Origin: JBOCEF01 sp047610385
GTDB lineage: Bacteria; Pseudomonadota; Alphaproteobacteria; Rhodobacterales; Rhodobacteraceae
Assembly: GCA_047610385.1 (NCBI GenBank)
Contig: JBLGAC010000035.1
Coordinates: 1 to 41,769 of the forward strand
DNA length: 41,769 nt
Reading direction: 5' to 3'
Translations under genes and position numbers: made by a program
Notes under the pieces: model-generated
Told to the model about the DNA's origin: nothing
Database searches by the model: none
The model's input: the letters and a program-made list of their open reading frames with translations, nothing else
Part shown: piece after piece, positions 8,390-16,602 of the stretch
Position numbering within the stretch: position 1 is the first letter of the stretch
Layout: each line of letters opens with the position of its first letter

Positions 8390-8937
8390 CCGCCGCGCAC
8401 CGCCTTCGCCGCGCCGCGCTGGCGCTGGTCTGCGCCAGTCTCACGGCCTGCACGCAGCCGCCGCCCCCGACGCCTGATTGCGCCACCGCAGATTGGCACG
8501 CGACCGGGGTTGGCGACGGCGCGGCGGGGCGCGGGCATGATCGGCTGACCACGCATCTTGAAGCTTGCGGCGCATCCCTGCCCCCGGTGGACACAGACGC
8601 TTGGCGCGCCGGGCATGCCGAAGGACTGCGCGCTTATTGCACCCCGCGCCACGCGCTTGATGTCGGGCGTCGCGGGCGCCGCATGAACCCGATCTGCCCC
8701 GCGCCGCTGCGCGCAAAGATCGCCGCGGCCAATGATGGCGGCTTTCAGGAATTCTGGCTGATGCGGGAAATCCAGGACCTTTATTCCGAATCTGGCGCTG
8801 GCTGGGGCCATTCGCGCCACAGCCGCTTTCCCGGATCGATCTATGAGGCGAGCATGATCTCCGCCCGGATATCCAACGCCCGGTCGCAGCTTGCATGGCT
8901 GCGCGCGCGCAACGAAGACTTGGTGGCCCAAGACTGA
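8386..8937 (+). CDS. DUF2799 lipoprotein, second of a tandem pair
   Basis: The 183-residue frame most likely begins at a TTG that overlaps the previous stop (TTGA), giving MTAAHRLRRAALALVCASLTAC with the lipobox LTAC. The DUF2799 features are DWHATGVGDGAAGRG, HLEACG, GHAEGLRAYCTPRHALDVGRRG and NPICP, followed by a region rich in aromatic and charged residues and a C-terminal helix (SARISNARSQLAWLRARNEDL). The pair probably arose by duplication and then diverged, mostly at the C-terminus. Translation appears coupled. No ATG fits upstream, so the TTG start is an inference from the signal peptide. Confidence 0.8.
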   Translation: MTAAHRLRRAALALVCASLTACTQPPPPTPDCATADWHATGVGDGAAGRGHDRLTTHLEACGASLPPVDTDAWRAGHAEGLRAYCTPRHALDVGRRGRRMNPICPAPLRAKIAAANDGGFQEFWLMREIQDLYSESGAGWGHSRHSRFPGSIYEASMISARISNARSQLAWLRARNEDLVAQD

Positions 8938-8940
8938 GCG

Positions 8941-9708
8941 TCAGTCGCCCCCGCGCGCCCGACCGCCCACCGGTTTGGGCCGCCCGGTCAGGCCTTCGAG
9001 CACTTCGAGCGGCGAGCGGGAGCGCGCCTCGCGCCCCCGTTTGGGGATGGCCCAGGCGGTGCGCGTCGCCTCAACCATCACCGCGCCGGCCAGCCGATTG
9101 GCGCCCAGCTTGCGCCCGGCGCTTTCCCACATGCGCGCAGTCTTCAACCAGAATCGCCGCTGGCTGGGGGGGCCGTAAAGCGCAGCGGCGTGTTTCTCAA
9201 TTTCGAAATCATGCTGGCGCAGCACCGATTCCAATTGCCCCGCGGTATAGGGCCGCCCGAACCCGAACGGCGTGCGGTCAGACCGCGCCCAGACCCCGGT
9301 GCGGTTCGGCGCGATAAAGATCGCCCGCCCGCCGGGGGCCAGCACGCGGTGGACCTCCTCCAGCAACGCGGCGGGGCGCTCACAGGTTTCCAGACCATGG
9401 GCCACGACGATGCGGTCGGCGAACCCGACCGGCAGCGGCCATTGGGTTTCTTCGGACAAAACCGACACGTTCGGCCCCTCAGCAGGCCAACGGCACACGC
9501 CCTGCTGGGCGGGCATCAGGCAGATGGTGCGGTCTGCCTCAGCCATCAGCGGGCGCAGATAGGGCGCGGCAAAGCCGAATCCCACCAGGTTCAGCCCGCT
9601 GACATCGGGCCACATTTCGCGCACCGCTTCGCGCAGGGATCTTTGCACCGCGCGCCCCAATTGCGTGCGGTAATAGAAATGGCGCAGATCAGCGACGTCC
9701 AGGTGCAT
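8941..9708 (-). CDS. Class I SAM-dependent methyltransferase
   Basis: The 255-residue protein is a methyltransferase of the type found beside gloB in Rhodobacterales. The GxG-like motif is NLVGFGFAAPYL, the acidic motif II region reads NVSVLSEETQWPLPVGFADRIVVAHGLE, and the post-motif reads LLEEVHRVLAPGGRAIFIAPNR. The substrate is unknown; it is not a recognised rRNA enzyme. Motif I is weaker than the classical ExGxGxG. It is divergent from gloB with an 87-base gap between starts, so the two may share a control region. Confidence 0.88.
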   Translation of the reverse strand: MHLDVADLRHFYYRTQLGRAVQRSLREAVREMWPDVSGLNLVGFGFAAPYLRPLMAEADRTICLMPAQQGVCRWPAEGPNVSVLSEETQWPLPVGFADRIVVAHGLETCERPAALLEEVHRVLAPGGRAIFIAPNRTGVWARSDRTPFGFGRPYTAGQLESVLRQHDFEIEKHAAALYGPPSQRRFWLKTARMWESAGRKLGANRLAGAVMVEATRTAWAIPKRGREARSRSPLEVLEGLTGRPKPVGGRARGGD

Positions 9709-9795
9709 TGCGCAGGGCCTTGTGATCGGACAGTCTTCACGTCAGCCTAACCCAAACGCCACGCGGCGCGAAACCTTGAACACGAGGCACCCCCA

Positions 9796-10551
9796 ATGGC
9801 GCTTGATGTCACGATGATCCCCTGCCTGTCCGACAATTTCGGTTATCTGCTGCATGAACCCGATCAGGACGTGTTCGCGGTCATCGACGCGCCAGAGGCC
9901 GCGCCCCTGATCGCGGCGATCGACAAGGCGGGCGGGCGGCTGGATCTGATCATCCTGACCCACCACCATGCCGACCACATCCAAGCGGTTCCCGCGCTGG
10001 TGGAACGTTATGGCGCAAAGGTCATCGGGGCCGCGGCGGACGCGCACCGGCTGCCACCCCTGGACCTCGCCGTCGCGCCGGGGGACCAGATTGCGGTGGG
10101 GTGCGAAGACGCCTCAGTGATCGACGTCTCAGGCCACACGGTCGGGCATGTCGCCTATCATTTCGCCACTGCGGGCAAGGCGTTCACCGCCGACAGCCTG
10201 ATGGCGCTGGGCTGCGGGCGGCTGTTCGAAGGCACGGCGGCGCAGATGTGGGGCAGCCTCAGCCGCCTGATGGAGATGCCGCCTGAGACCCAGATTTATT
10301 CAGGCCACGATTATTTCGACGCCAACGCCCGCTTTGCCAACAGCATTGAGCCCGAGAACCCCGCGCTGGTCGCCCGCATCGCCCGCAAAGCGGCGGGAAC
10401 CCCCGTCATGCCCGTGACCTTGGCTGAGGAACTGGCGACAAACCCGTTCCTGCGCGCGCCGATCCCGTCGGTGCAATCGTCGGTGGGCCTACCCGGCACC
10501 GACGCCGCCGCGGTCTTTGCCGAGATCCGCCGCCGCAAGGATGTGTTCTGA
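9796..10551 (+). CDS. gloB: Hydroxyacylglutathione hydrolase (glyoxalase II)
   Basis: Glyoxalase II hydrolyses S-lactoylglutathione to lactate and glutathione, completing methylglyoxal detoxification. The metallo-beta-lactamase motif THHHADH sits at residues 55-61, followed by the metal ligands in DVSGHTVGHVAY, DSLMALGCGRLFEG and YSGHDYF (family usually YCGHEYT). The C-terminus has the glutathione-binding NPFLRAP segment typical of GloB. The 251-residue length is normal. A convergent terminator separates it from gpsA. Confidence 0.95.
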   Translation: MALDVTMIPCLSDNFGYLLHEPDQDVFAVIDAPEAAPLIAAIDKAGGRLDLIILTHHHADHIQAVPALVERYGAKVIGAAADAHRLPPLDLAVAPGDQIAVGCEDASVIDVSGHTVGHVAYHFATAGKAFTADSLMALGCGRLFEGTAAQMWGSLSRLMEMPPETQIYSGHDYFDANARFANSIEPENPALVARIARKAAGTPVMPVTLAEELATNPFLRAPIPSVQSSVGLPGTDAAAVFAEIRRRKDVF

Positions 10552-10565
10552 GCGAGCAGCCCCCA

Positions 10566-10592
10566 GCCGCCGCCCACGCCGCGGGCGGCGGC
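10566..10592. terminator. Convergent hairpin between gloB and gpsA
   Basis: A 10-bp perfect stem (GCCGCCGCCC with GGGCGGCGGC) around a 7-base loop, followed on the plus strand by GTTATT. It lies between the two convergent stop codons and probably ends both transcripts. Confidence 0.7.
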
Positions 10593-10593
10593 G

Positions 10594-11601
10594 TTATTCA
10601 TCGCGCAACGGCCGCGTCAGCAGGCCCCGGATCGCTTCGGACAAGTCGATCCGCGATTCAAGCACTGCGCGCACCGCCTCACAGATCGGCATCTCCACGC
10701 CGCGCGCCCGTGCCAGATCGGTGACTGAGGCAGCGTTGACTGCGCCTTCGGCCAAGGCGCCCGGCCCTTCGGGCAGCCCTGCCATGGACCCCGCCCGGCC
10801 CAGCGCGATGCCGAACGCCATGTTGCGCGATTTTGCGGATGTGCAGGTCAGCACCAGATCGCCCAGCCCCGCCAGACCGGCCAGCGTCGCTGGATCGGCC
10901 CCCATGGCCGCGCCCAGGGTCCCGATTTCTGCCAGCCCGCGCGCGGTCAATGCGGCCCGCGCATTCGCCCCCAGCCCCAGCCCATCTGCCGCCCCACAGG
11001 CAATGGCGATCACGTTTTTGCACGCGCCACCAAGTTCAACCCCCACCACGTCCGCGCTCGCATAAGGACGGAACGCGCCATGTGCCAGCGCGGCGGCGGC
11101 TTCCTGCGCCACGGACAGATCGGCGCAGGCGATGGTCACGGCGGTGGGCAGGCCGTCGGCAGCCTCAGCGGCAAAGCTGGGGCCGGACAGGGCCGCGACC
11201 GGGCGCCCGGGCAGGGCCTGCTGCACCACCTCGGTCATCATCAGGCCGGTGGCGCGTTCAACCCCCTTGGCGCAGACCACCACCACCAGATCAGGGGCCG
11301 CATGGGGCGCGAGGCGCGCGCACATCGCGCGCACCGCCTGCGACGGGGTGACCAGCAGCAGCAAGCCCGCCCCGGCCAGCGCCTCAGCGGGATCGGCGGT
11401 GACGCGCAGACCATCGGGCAAGGCGCGGCCCGGCAGGCGCAGCTGATTCTCCCGCACCATGTTGATCTCAGCCGCGATGGGGGCTGCGCGCGCCAGCAAA
11501 GTCGTCCGCCGCCCCGCCCGCGCCGCCAGAATCGCCAGCGCCGTGCCCCATGCGCCAGCGCCCGCGACGCACACGCCGTCTCCGCCCATCAGCCCCGCCA
11601 T
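10594..11601 (-). CDS. gpsA: Glycerol-3-phosphate dehydrogenase [NAD(P)+]
   Basis: GpsA makes sn-glycerol 3-phosphate for phospholipid synthesis. The 335-residue protein has the Rossmann motif CVAGAGAWGTALA, then VTPSQAVRA, the KGVE segment, ALSGPSFAAE, the catalytic lysine region ELGGACKNVIAIACG, and the GLGDLVLTCTSAKSRNM signature. The ATG (MAGLMGGDG) is preceded by AAGGA at a suitable distance, so the 28 extra upstream codons are unlikely to be translated. Confidence 0.95.
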   Translation of the reverse strand: MAGLMGGDGVCVAGAGAWGTALAILAARAGRRTTLLARAAPIAAEINMVRENQLRLPGRALPDGLRVTADPAEALAGAGLLLLVTPSQAVRAMCARLAPHAAPDLVVVVCAKGVERATGLMMTEVVQQALPGRPVAALSGPSFAAEAADGLPTAVTIACADLSVAQEAAAALAHGAFRPYASADVVGVELGGACKNVIAIACGAADGLGLGANARAALTARGLAEIGTLGAAMGADPATLAGLAGLGDLVLTCTSAKSRNMAFGIALGRAGSMAGLPEGPGALAEGAVNAASVTDLARARGVEMPICEAVRAVLESRIDLSEAIRGLLTRPLRDE

Positions 11602-11917
11602 AGTCGCTCGTCCTTCATCATATTGCGCCGCCCCTTCCCTACAGACCGCGCTGGCCGGGAGCGAGGGCCGCAGCACGCAGACCAAAGCTGCCCGCGCCGT
11701 TCACGCTATGGTCACGCGCGCGGCGGCGGAACACGCGGCGGCTGGCCTTCGCTGCGTGCGCGCCGCATCCCCGGCGCCGAAATGCCCTTTGCGCCGGGTC
11801 CCCGCGGCCTTTATAAGCACCTGTCATAGCCATATCTGGGGGGTGCGGCGCCCCACCCCCGACCGCACACGCGACAATCACCGCAGACGGCCCGGCCTGC
11901 GGCAGGACGGATGACAT
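11602..11917. other. Divergent control region of gpsA and mreB
   Basis: These 316 bases hold no gene that I can support. They contain a good candidate mreB promoter (11789-11817) and a hairpin just upstream of the mreB ribosome site (CCGCAG at 11881-11886 with CTGCGG at 11897-11902). Confidence 0.5.
11789..11817 (+). promoter_or_regulatory. Candidate sigma-70 promoter of mreB
   Basis: TTGCGC (-35) and TATAAG (-10) are separated by 17 bases. Initiation near 11824 would give a leader of about 94 bases that includes the hairpin at 11881-11902 next to the AGGA ribosome site. Confidence 0.5.
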
Positions 11918-12958
11918 ATGTTCGGCAGGCTTTTCAGCGCGTTCTCCTCAGACATGGCAATCGACCTCGGCACGGCGAACACCCTGATCTACGTCAAGGG
12001 ACGCGGCATCGTATTGAACGAACCCTCAGTGGTTGCGTTCGCGGTGAAGGATGGCAAGAAAGAAGTGCTCGCGGTTGGCGCGGACGCCAAGGCCATGCTT
12101 GGCCGCACGCCCGGGTCCATCCAGGCCATCCGGCCCATGCGCGACGGCGTCATCGCCGATTTCGACGTGGCCGAGGAAATGATCAAGCACTTCATCCGCA
12201 AGGCCCAGAAGCGCCGGTCGTGGATCCCGCCCAAGGTCATCGTCTGCGTGCCCTACGGCGCGACGCCGGTCGAAGAACGCGCAATCCGCGAATCGGTGAT
12301 GAAGGCCGGCGCCAGCAGGGCGGCGCTGATTTCGGAACCCATCGCGGCGGCCATCGGCGCTGGCATGCCGATCACTGAGGCGACCGGCAACATGGTTGTC
12401 GACATCGGCGGCGGCACCACCGAAGTCGCGGTGCTGTCGCTGGGCGACATCGTCTATGCGCGATCCGTGCGCGTCGGCGGCGACAAGATGGACGAGGCGA
12501 TCATCTCCTTCCTGCGCCGCCAGCAGAACATCCTGATCGGCGAGGCCACGGCTGAGCGCATCAAGACCACCATCGGCACCGCCCGCATGCCCACCGACGG
12601 GCGCGGCAGGTCCATGGACATCCGCGGGCGCGACCTGCTGAACGGCATCCCCAAGGAAATTGAGGTCACGCAGGCCCAGATTGCCGAGGCGCTGGCTGAG
12701 CCGGTCCAGCAGATCAAAGAAGCGGTGATGAGCGCGCTTGAAGCCACCCCCCCCGATCTGGCCGCCGACATCGTCGACCGCGGCGTGATGCTTACGGGCG
12801 GCGGCGCGCTTTTGGGCGATCTGGATCTGGCACTGCGTGAACAGACCGGGTTGGCAATCACCGTGGCTGAGGATCCGCTGTCATGCGTGGCCTTGGGCAC
12901 CGGTAAGGCGCTGGAGCATGAAAAAGCGCTGATGCACATCCTCAGCTACAAGGACTAG
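11918..12958 (+). CDS. mreB: Rod shape-determining protein MreB
   Basis: MreB is the actin-like filament protein that guides the elongasome at the inner membrane. The 346-residue sequence has the phosphate-1 loop AIDLGTANTLIYVKG, the connect region, phosphate-2 VVDIGGGTTEVAVLSLG and the adenosine motif MLTGGGALLGDL. The N-terminus (MFGRLFSAFSSD) is short and hydrophobic, as in MreBs that bind membrane through an amphipathic helix. In relatives mreC usually follows directly; here about 2.1 kb of unrelated DNA intervenes, so mreB may be transcribed separately. Confidence 0.97.
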   Translation: MFGRLFSAFSSDMAIDLGTANTLIYVKGRGIVLNEPSVVAFAVKDGKKEVLAVGADAKAMLGRTPGSIQAIRPMRDGVIADFDVAEEMIKHFIRKAQKRRSWIPPKVIVCVPYGATPVEERAIRESVMKAGASRAALISEPIAAAIGAGMPITEATGNMVVDIGGGTTEVAVLSLGDIVYARSVRVGGDKMDEAIISFLRRQQNILIGEATAERIKTTIGTARMPTDGRGRSMDIRGRDLLNGIPKEIEVTQAQIAEALAEPVQQIKEAVMSALEATPPDLAADIVDRGVMLTGGGALLGDLDLALREQTGLAITVAEDPLSCVALGTGKALEHEKALMHILSYKD

Positions 12959-12986
12959 GCGCTGCCGCGCGGCTAAAAATCCAAAA

Positions 12987-13013
12987 TTGACTTCACTCAA
13001 CTTCCGGTATCCA
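12987..13013 (+). promoter_or_regulatory. Possible promoter of the AT-rich orphan after mreB
   Basis: TTGACT and TATCCA lie 15 bases apart, which is short but usable, in a locally AT-rich stretch 39 bases before the orphan start. Confidence 0.3.
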
Positions 13014-13051
13014 TTCGCCGCTATCAAACCAACTTATATGTGGGTGCGGAA

Positions 13052-13558
13052 ATGGGATTCATTGAGGCAATATCTGTAACGAAAGTCGCCATCAAAACAG
13101 TTGGTGAAATTCGAAGCGCATCACGCCAAGCGAAAAATGACCACGAAAAAAGGGAACTGCTTACGATCATACAAGCCCTTCGGCGAATTTACTTCACGCC
13201 GAAAGGCATTAGATCAATACTGATGGGAATTTCGGAGGGCATCCAGCCATCCCAGCCTCAAATCGATGCGCTTATAGAATTCAATGACGCGGAGTGGGAA
13301 GTCGGCAGGGCCCTGCAAAAACTTGACCTCATCGATGCTCCCATATCGCCATTAAGCCTGCGCACTCAGCGAGTATTATCGCAGATATCATACGGCAAGG
13401 TGCGCCTACGCCGCGATATACAAAGCGCGCTTAATCAGGCTTTGACATATGATCAGCAAGTTGAGCCGCAGATGGCAGTCGAACTTTTAGGTGTAATTCA
13501 AATTCTGAACGACGCCATCGAAGACGCAGACGAATCAATCATGCAAGCACTTCGCTGA
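13052..13558 (+). CDS. AT-rich orphan of unknown function between mreB and mreC
   Basis: I do not recognise this 168-residue protein. It looks helical throughout, with no signal peptide or strong membrane segment. An N-terminal helix carries a basic RSASRQAKNDHEKREL stretch, the middle has IYFTPKGIRSILMGI, and the end is acidic (NDAIEDADESIM). Base composition is much more AT-rich than in the flanking mre genes, pointing to recent transfer. The ATG at 13052 is preferred over an in-frame GTG four codons upstream. It has its own possible promoter, and no partner gene is evident. Confidence 0.65.
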   Translation: MGFIEAISVTKVAIKTVGEIRSASRQAKNDHEKRELLTIIQALRRIYFTPKGIRSILMGISEGIQPSQPQIDALIEFNDAEWEVGRALQKLDLIDAPISPLSLRTQRVLSQISYGKVRLRRDIQSALNQALTYDQQVEPQMAVELLGVIQILNDAIEDADESIMQALR

Positions 13559-13663
13559 CAACGGACGGGCCTATGATCGCCCGCGCGGCAACCCCCGACC
13601 CCCTCGCGCGCGGGGGCGGGCTGTGGCATCACTGACGCCCCAGCCAGAAGCCGGAGTCCCCAA

Positions 13664-14053
13664 ATGACCGATACCTTCAACGAAGACCTGTTCCTGAAAG
13701 GCCTTGCCCAACGCAAAGCCACTCTTGGCGCGGAATACGTGGAAAACAACCTCGCCGCCGCCGATGATTTTACAAGGCCGTTTCAGGAAGCTATGACCGC
13801 TTGGTGCTGGGGGTTTGGCTGGGGCGACGATGTGATCGACGCCAAAACGCGGTCGATGATGAACCTGTCGATGATCGGCGCGCTCGGCAAAATGCACGAA
13901 TGGGAACTGCATTGCCGCGGTGCCATCAACAACGGCGTCACCAAGGACGAACTGCGCGCGATCATCCATGTCATCGCGATCTATTGCGGCGTGCCGCAGG
14001 GCCTTGAATGCTTCCGCGCCGCCAGAAAAGTGCTGGAGGCAGAGGGCCTCTGA
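13664..14053 (+). CDS. Carboxymuconolactone decarboxylase family protein
   Basis: The 129-residue protein is an AhpD/CMD-fold protein. Typical signatures are WGDDVIDAKTRSMMNLSMIGALGKMHEWELHCRGAINNGVTKDELRAIIHVIAIYCGVPQGLECF (given as landmarks spread over residues 50-120 by WGDDVID, HCRGAINNG and IYCGVPQG). It lacks the AhpD CxxC pair, so peroxidase activity is unlikely. Whether it acts in the protocatechuate pathway is unclear, because a closer PcaC lies at 31991-32365. A GGAG site precedes the ATG. It is an isolated passenger in the mreB-mreC gap, ended by a hairpin shared with the convergent relic. Confidence 0.85.
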   Translation: MTDTFNEDLFLKGLAQRKATLGAEYVENNLAAADDFTRPFQEAMTAWCWGFGWGDDVIDAKTRSMMNLSMIGALGKMHEWELHCRGAINNGVTKDELRAIIHVIAIYCGVPQGLECFRAARKVLEAEGL

Positions 14054-14063
14054 CCGAAAAACA

Positions 14064-14083
14064 GCCCCCGCAGGGGCCGTTTT
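14064..14083. terminator. Convergent hairpin terminator
   Basis: The stem GCCCC (14064-14068) and GGGGC (14073-14077) closes on CGCA. The plus strand continues CCGTTTTC; the minus strand continues TGTTTTT, so it can serve both convergent units. Confidence 0.6.
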
Positions 14084-14100
14084 CAACAATACAGGCCGGT

Positions 14101-14764
14101 TCAGCCGCGGCGGCGCGCGGCAAAGCCCAGACCCGCCAGACCGATGGCCAGCATCGGCAAGGCGGCGTGCAGCGGCACGGCCGCCAACGCGGTTTAATCC
14201 ACGGTCAGCGCCGCGGCGTCAAAGACGGTGTTTTCAAGGCTGGCGAACTGGACGCTGGCAAAGCTGTCGGTCTCAAGCCTCAGGGTCAGCAGATTGCCGA
14301 CCAGCAAGGTTTCGAAGGTCGTCATGTCTGACAGCACGAACGTGCGCAGATCGCCCCCGGTTCCACCATGGGCGATTGTGGCGTCATAGACTTGGGTTCC
14401 GCCAGAGTAGTCCGCGATGTCCACAACGGCGTCACCCGCAAAGGCAAAGACATCGATGGCGGCGGCGGTTGCTGCCGGTGTTGGACACAAAGCGCGACAG
14501 CGTGATTGCCAGCGACACTCTGTTGATCGTCGATCCGTCGGCGATCGACGCGAGGTTGAATTCCAGCACCGCGTTGTGGATGTTTCTCCCCGACTGGATA
14601 AACTCAATGGTCGTGCTTGTTGTGTCGACTACGGCACCCCCGAAGGTTGTCATGTCTCCGTCAGCGGTTGGGCTCAGGGTCGCCGTGGCGCCGTGGGCCA
14701 TGCTCGACAGTGCGATCAGGCAGATGCTGGCTGCGACGCCGGTCAGGTTTCTATACATATTCAT
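14101..14764 (-). pseudogene. Decayed secreted protein with VPLPA-CTERM-like sorting tail
   Basis: Read from 14764, the gene begins with a signal peptide (MNMYRNLTGVAASICLIALSSMAHGA). A Thr/Ser-rich segment and FNLASIADGSTINRVSLAIT follow, as in DNRLRE-like extracellular proteins. Near 14470-14490 the frame must shift by one base to continue into AAAIDVFAFAGDAVVDIADYSGG and on to AALTVD. An in-frame TAA stops it at 14194-14196. The same frame then continues with AVPLHAALPMLAIGLAGLGF and AARRRG before a TGA at 14101-14103. That ending is a VPLPA-CTERM-type tripartite signal (motif, hydrophobic helix, Arg cluster), the substrate tag of rhodobacterial exosortases. Two lesions argue for a pseudogene; a sequencing error could explain one of them. 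Confidence 0.7.
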
Positions 14765-15069
14765 AATCTATTCATAAATAAGATCGAAATCCAGAGAAAA
14801 TCCGCTCAAAGCCCGCAAAGCGATCGAAAACGCCAAAAAACTAACCCTATACACCGCTGGAACATGGTTCTGCCCGGCCTGTGAAATCCATAGCCCACCA
14901 AAAATGGCTAAAAATCTGGCACGCGCCGCGCCCGCGCAACAATTTCCCGCAGCCATCACGATTGCCCCGGAGGACTCGCGCCCGCTTGCGCGCTGTGCCA
15001 CAACCCACGGTGTTTCGACGCCCCTTGGCATTCTGACCACCGCCCCGCGAAAGGCCCGCCCGCGCGCCC
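14765..15069. other. Gene-free interval before mreC
   Basis: These 305 bases carry the upstream region of the relic on one strand and of mreC on the other. The left third is AT-rich. A 64-codon frame starting at 14904 runs into mreC and shows no recognisable features. No clear promoter for mreC stands out. Confidence 0.4.
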
Positions 15070-16032
15070 ATGTCTCAGGACCGCTCAGCCCGCGCTGAAG
15101 AAATGCGCCGCGCCGTGCGCCGCATCCTCGTGTTCACGTTGTCCATCGTGCTGCTGGCGCTGTTCGCGCTGTGGCGGCTGGAGAACCCGCGCGCCGAACG
15201 CATTCGCATGGAGCTGGTCGACGGCCTGCGCCCGGCGATGGAGTGGACCAATTCCCCCGCACGTTTCACCCGCGACATGGTCACCGATTTCGAAAACTTC
15301 ACCCGCGTCTATGAACAGAACGCCGAACTGCGCCGCGAAATCCAGCGCCTGCGGGTCTGGCGCGAAGCCGCCCAGCAGCTTGAGCAGGAGAATGCCCGCC
15401 TGCGCGCCCTGAACCATGTGCGCCTTGCCCCCGCCATCAGCTTTGTCACCGGCGAGGTGATCGCCGATTCAGGCGGGCCGTTCCTGCAAACCGGGCTGGC
15501 CAATGTCGGGCACCGCGATGGCGTGCGCGACGGGTCTGCGGTGATGGACGGTGCCGGGCTGGTCGGGCGCGTGGTGGGCATGGGGCGTCATGCGGCGCGC
15601 ATTCTGTTCGTGACCGATTATTCCAGCCGCATTCCGGTGGTGATCCGCCCCTCAGGCACCCGCGCCATACTGACCGGCGATGGGCTGTCGGCGCCGCGGC
15701 TTGAATTCATCGAAGACCCAGATGCCGTGAACCCCGGCGACCGGATCGTGACCTCAGGCGACGGACAGGTGTTCCCGCCCGACCTGCCGGTGGGCAACGC
15801 GGTGCTGGGCCCCGGCGCGCAGCCCCGCGCGCTGCTGGCCGCCGATTTTGCGCGGCTCGAATTCGTGCGGGTGCTGCGCTATGTGCCTGAAACGGAAATC
15901 GACAGCCCCGGCGGGTTGATCGGCCTGCGCCACAGCCCAGACCTCCGCCCAGAAGCCCCGCCCAAAACCCCGCCCAACACCACAGACACAGACGCCATTC
16001 AGACGCCCGCCTCGCAAGGGGCCGCCAGATGA
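15070..16032 (+). CDS. mreC: Rod shape-determining protein MreC
   Basis: MreC is the periplasmic scaffold of the elongasome that links MreB to PBP2. The 320-residue protein has a short cytoplasmic start, one membrane helix (ILVFTLSIVLLALFALW), a coiled coil (about residues 80-120, including ELRREIQRLRVWREAAQQLE) and the beta-domain with VIADSGGPFLQTG, GLVGRVVGMG and SRIPVVIR. A Pro/Thr-rich disordered tail follows. The last four bases overlap the mreD start (ATGA), so the two are translationally coupled. Confidence 0.96.
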   Translation: MSQDRSARAEEMRRAVRRILVFTLSIVLLALFALWRLENPRAERIRMELVDGLRPAMEWTNSPARFTRDMVTDFENFTRVYEQNAELRREIQRLRVWREAAQQLEQENARLRALNHVRLAPAISFVTGEVIADSGGPFLQTGLANVGHRDGVRDGSAVMDGAGLVGRVVGMGRHAARILFVTDYSSRIPVVIRPSGTRAILTGDGLSAPRLEFIEDPDAVNPGDRIVTSGDGQVFPPDLPVGNAVLGPGAQPRALLAADFARLEFVRVLRYVPETEIDSPGGLIGLRHSPDLRPEAPPKTPPNTTDTDAIQTPASQGAAR

Positions 16033-16598
16033 GCCGCCGCAGAGAGGCCCCGCCGGATGACGGCCTGTTCACCAGCATCGGCCGCATCGTGGTGCTGGGC
16101 GCCGTGACCCTGGCTGGCGTGATGGCGCTGCTGGCCCAGATGGCGCCGCTGGGCCTGGCGCCGCGGTCATGGCCCGCGCCAGATCTGTTTTATTGCGTGC
16201 TGGCCTATGCGGCGCTGGCGCGGCCCGACGCGTTGCCGGTGATGGCGAATTTCGCGCTGGCGCTGCTGGGCGATCTGGTCACCGGCGGGCCGGTCGGTGC
16301 CGGGGCGCTGGCGCTGTTCCTGACCATTGAGGCGTTGAAACGTCACACCGCGCTGGCCTACACCCGCTCGCGCTGGCGCGACTGGGTGGGGGTGGCTATC
16401 GGGGCGGCGGCGGTGATGCTGGCGCCGTGGCTGATGATGCGCCTGACCTTTGCGGGGGGGCCGCCGCTGATTGATCTGGCGTCGCGCTGGGTGTTCACGG
16501 TGATCGCTTTTGTGCCGGTCGGAGCGGCCATGCGCTATGGTCTGCGCATCCGCCGCCCGGCCCTGCGCGACATGGGGCCCCTTTGGGGGGAAAGGTGA
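16029..16598 (+). CDS. mreD: Rod shape-determining protein MreD
   Basis: A 189-residue integral membrane protein with five or six hydrophobic helices. The signature PDLFYCVLAYAALARPD and the LALLGDLVTGGPVGAGALAL loop are typical of alphaproteobacterial MreD. It overlaps mreC by four bases, and mrdA starts four bases after its stop. It forms part of the MreBCD complex that positions peptidoglycan synthesis. Confidence 0.93.
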   Translation: MSRRREAPPDDGLFTSIGRIVVLGAVTLAGVMALLAQMAPLGLAPRSWPAPDLFYCVLAYAALARPDALPVMANFALALLGDLVTGGPVGAGALALFLTIEALKRHTALAYTRSRWRDWVGVAIGAAAVMLAPWLMMRLTFAGGPPLIDLASRWVFTVIAFVPVGAAMRYGLRIRRPALRDMGPLWGER

Positions 16599-16602
16599 CG
16601 CC

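Noticed and set aside
14904..15098. 64-codon frame before mreC
   Set aside because: It overlaps the mreC start, lacks a ribosome site and has low-complexity composition.
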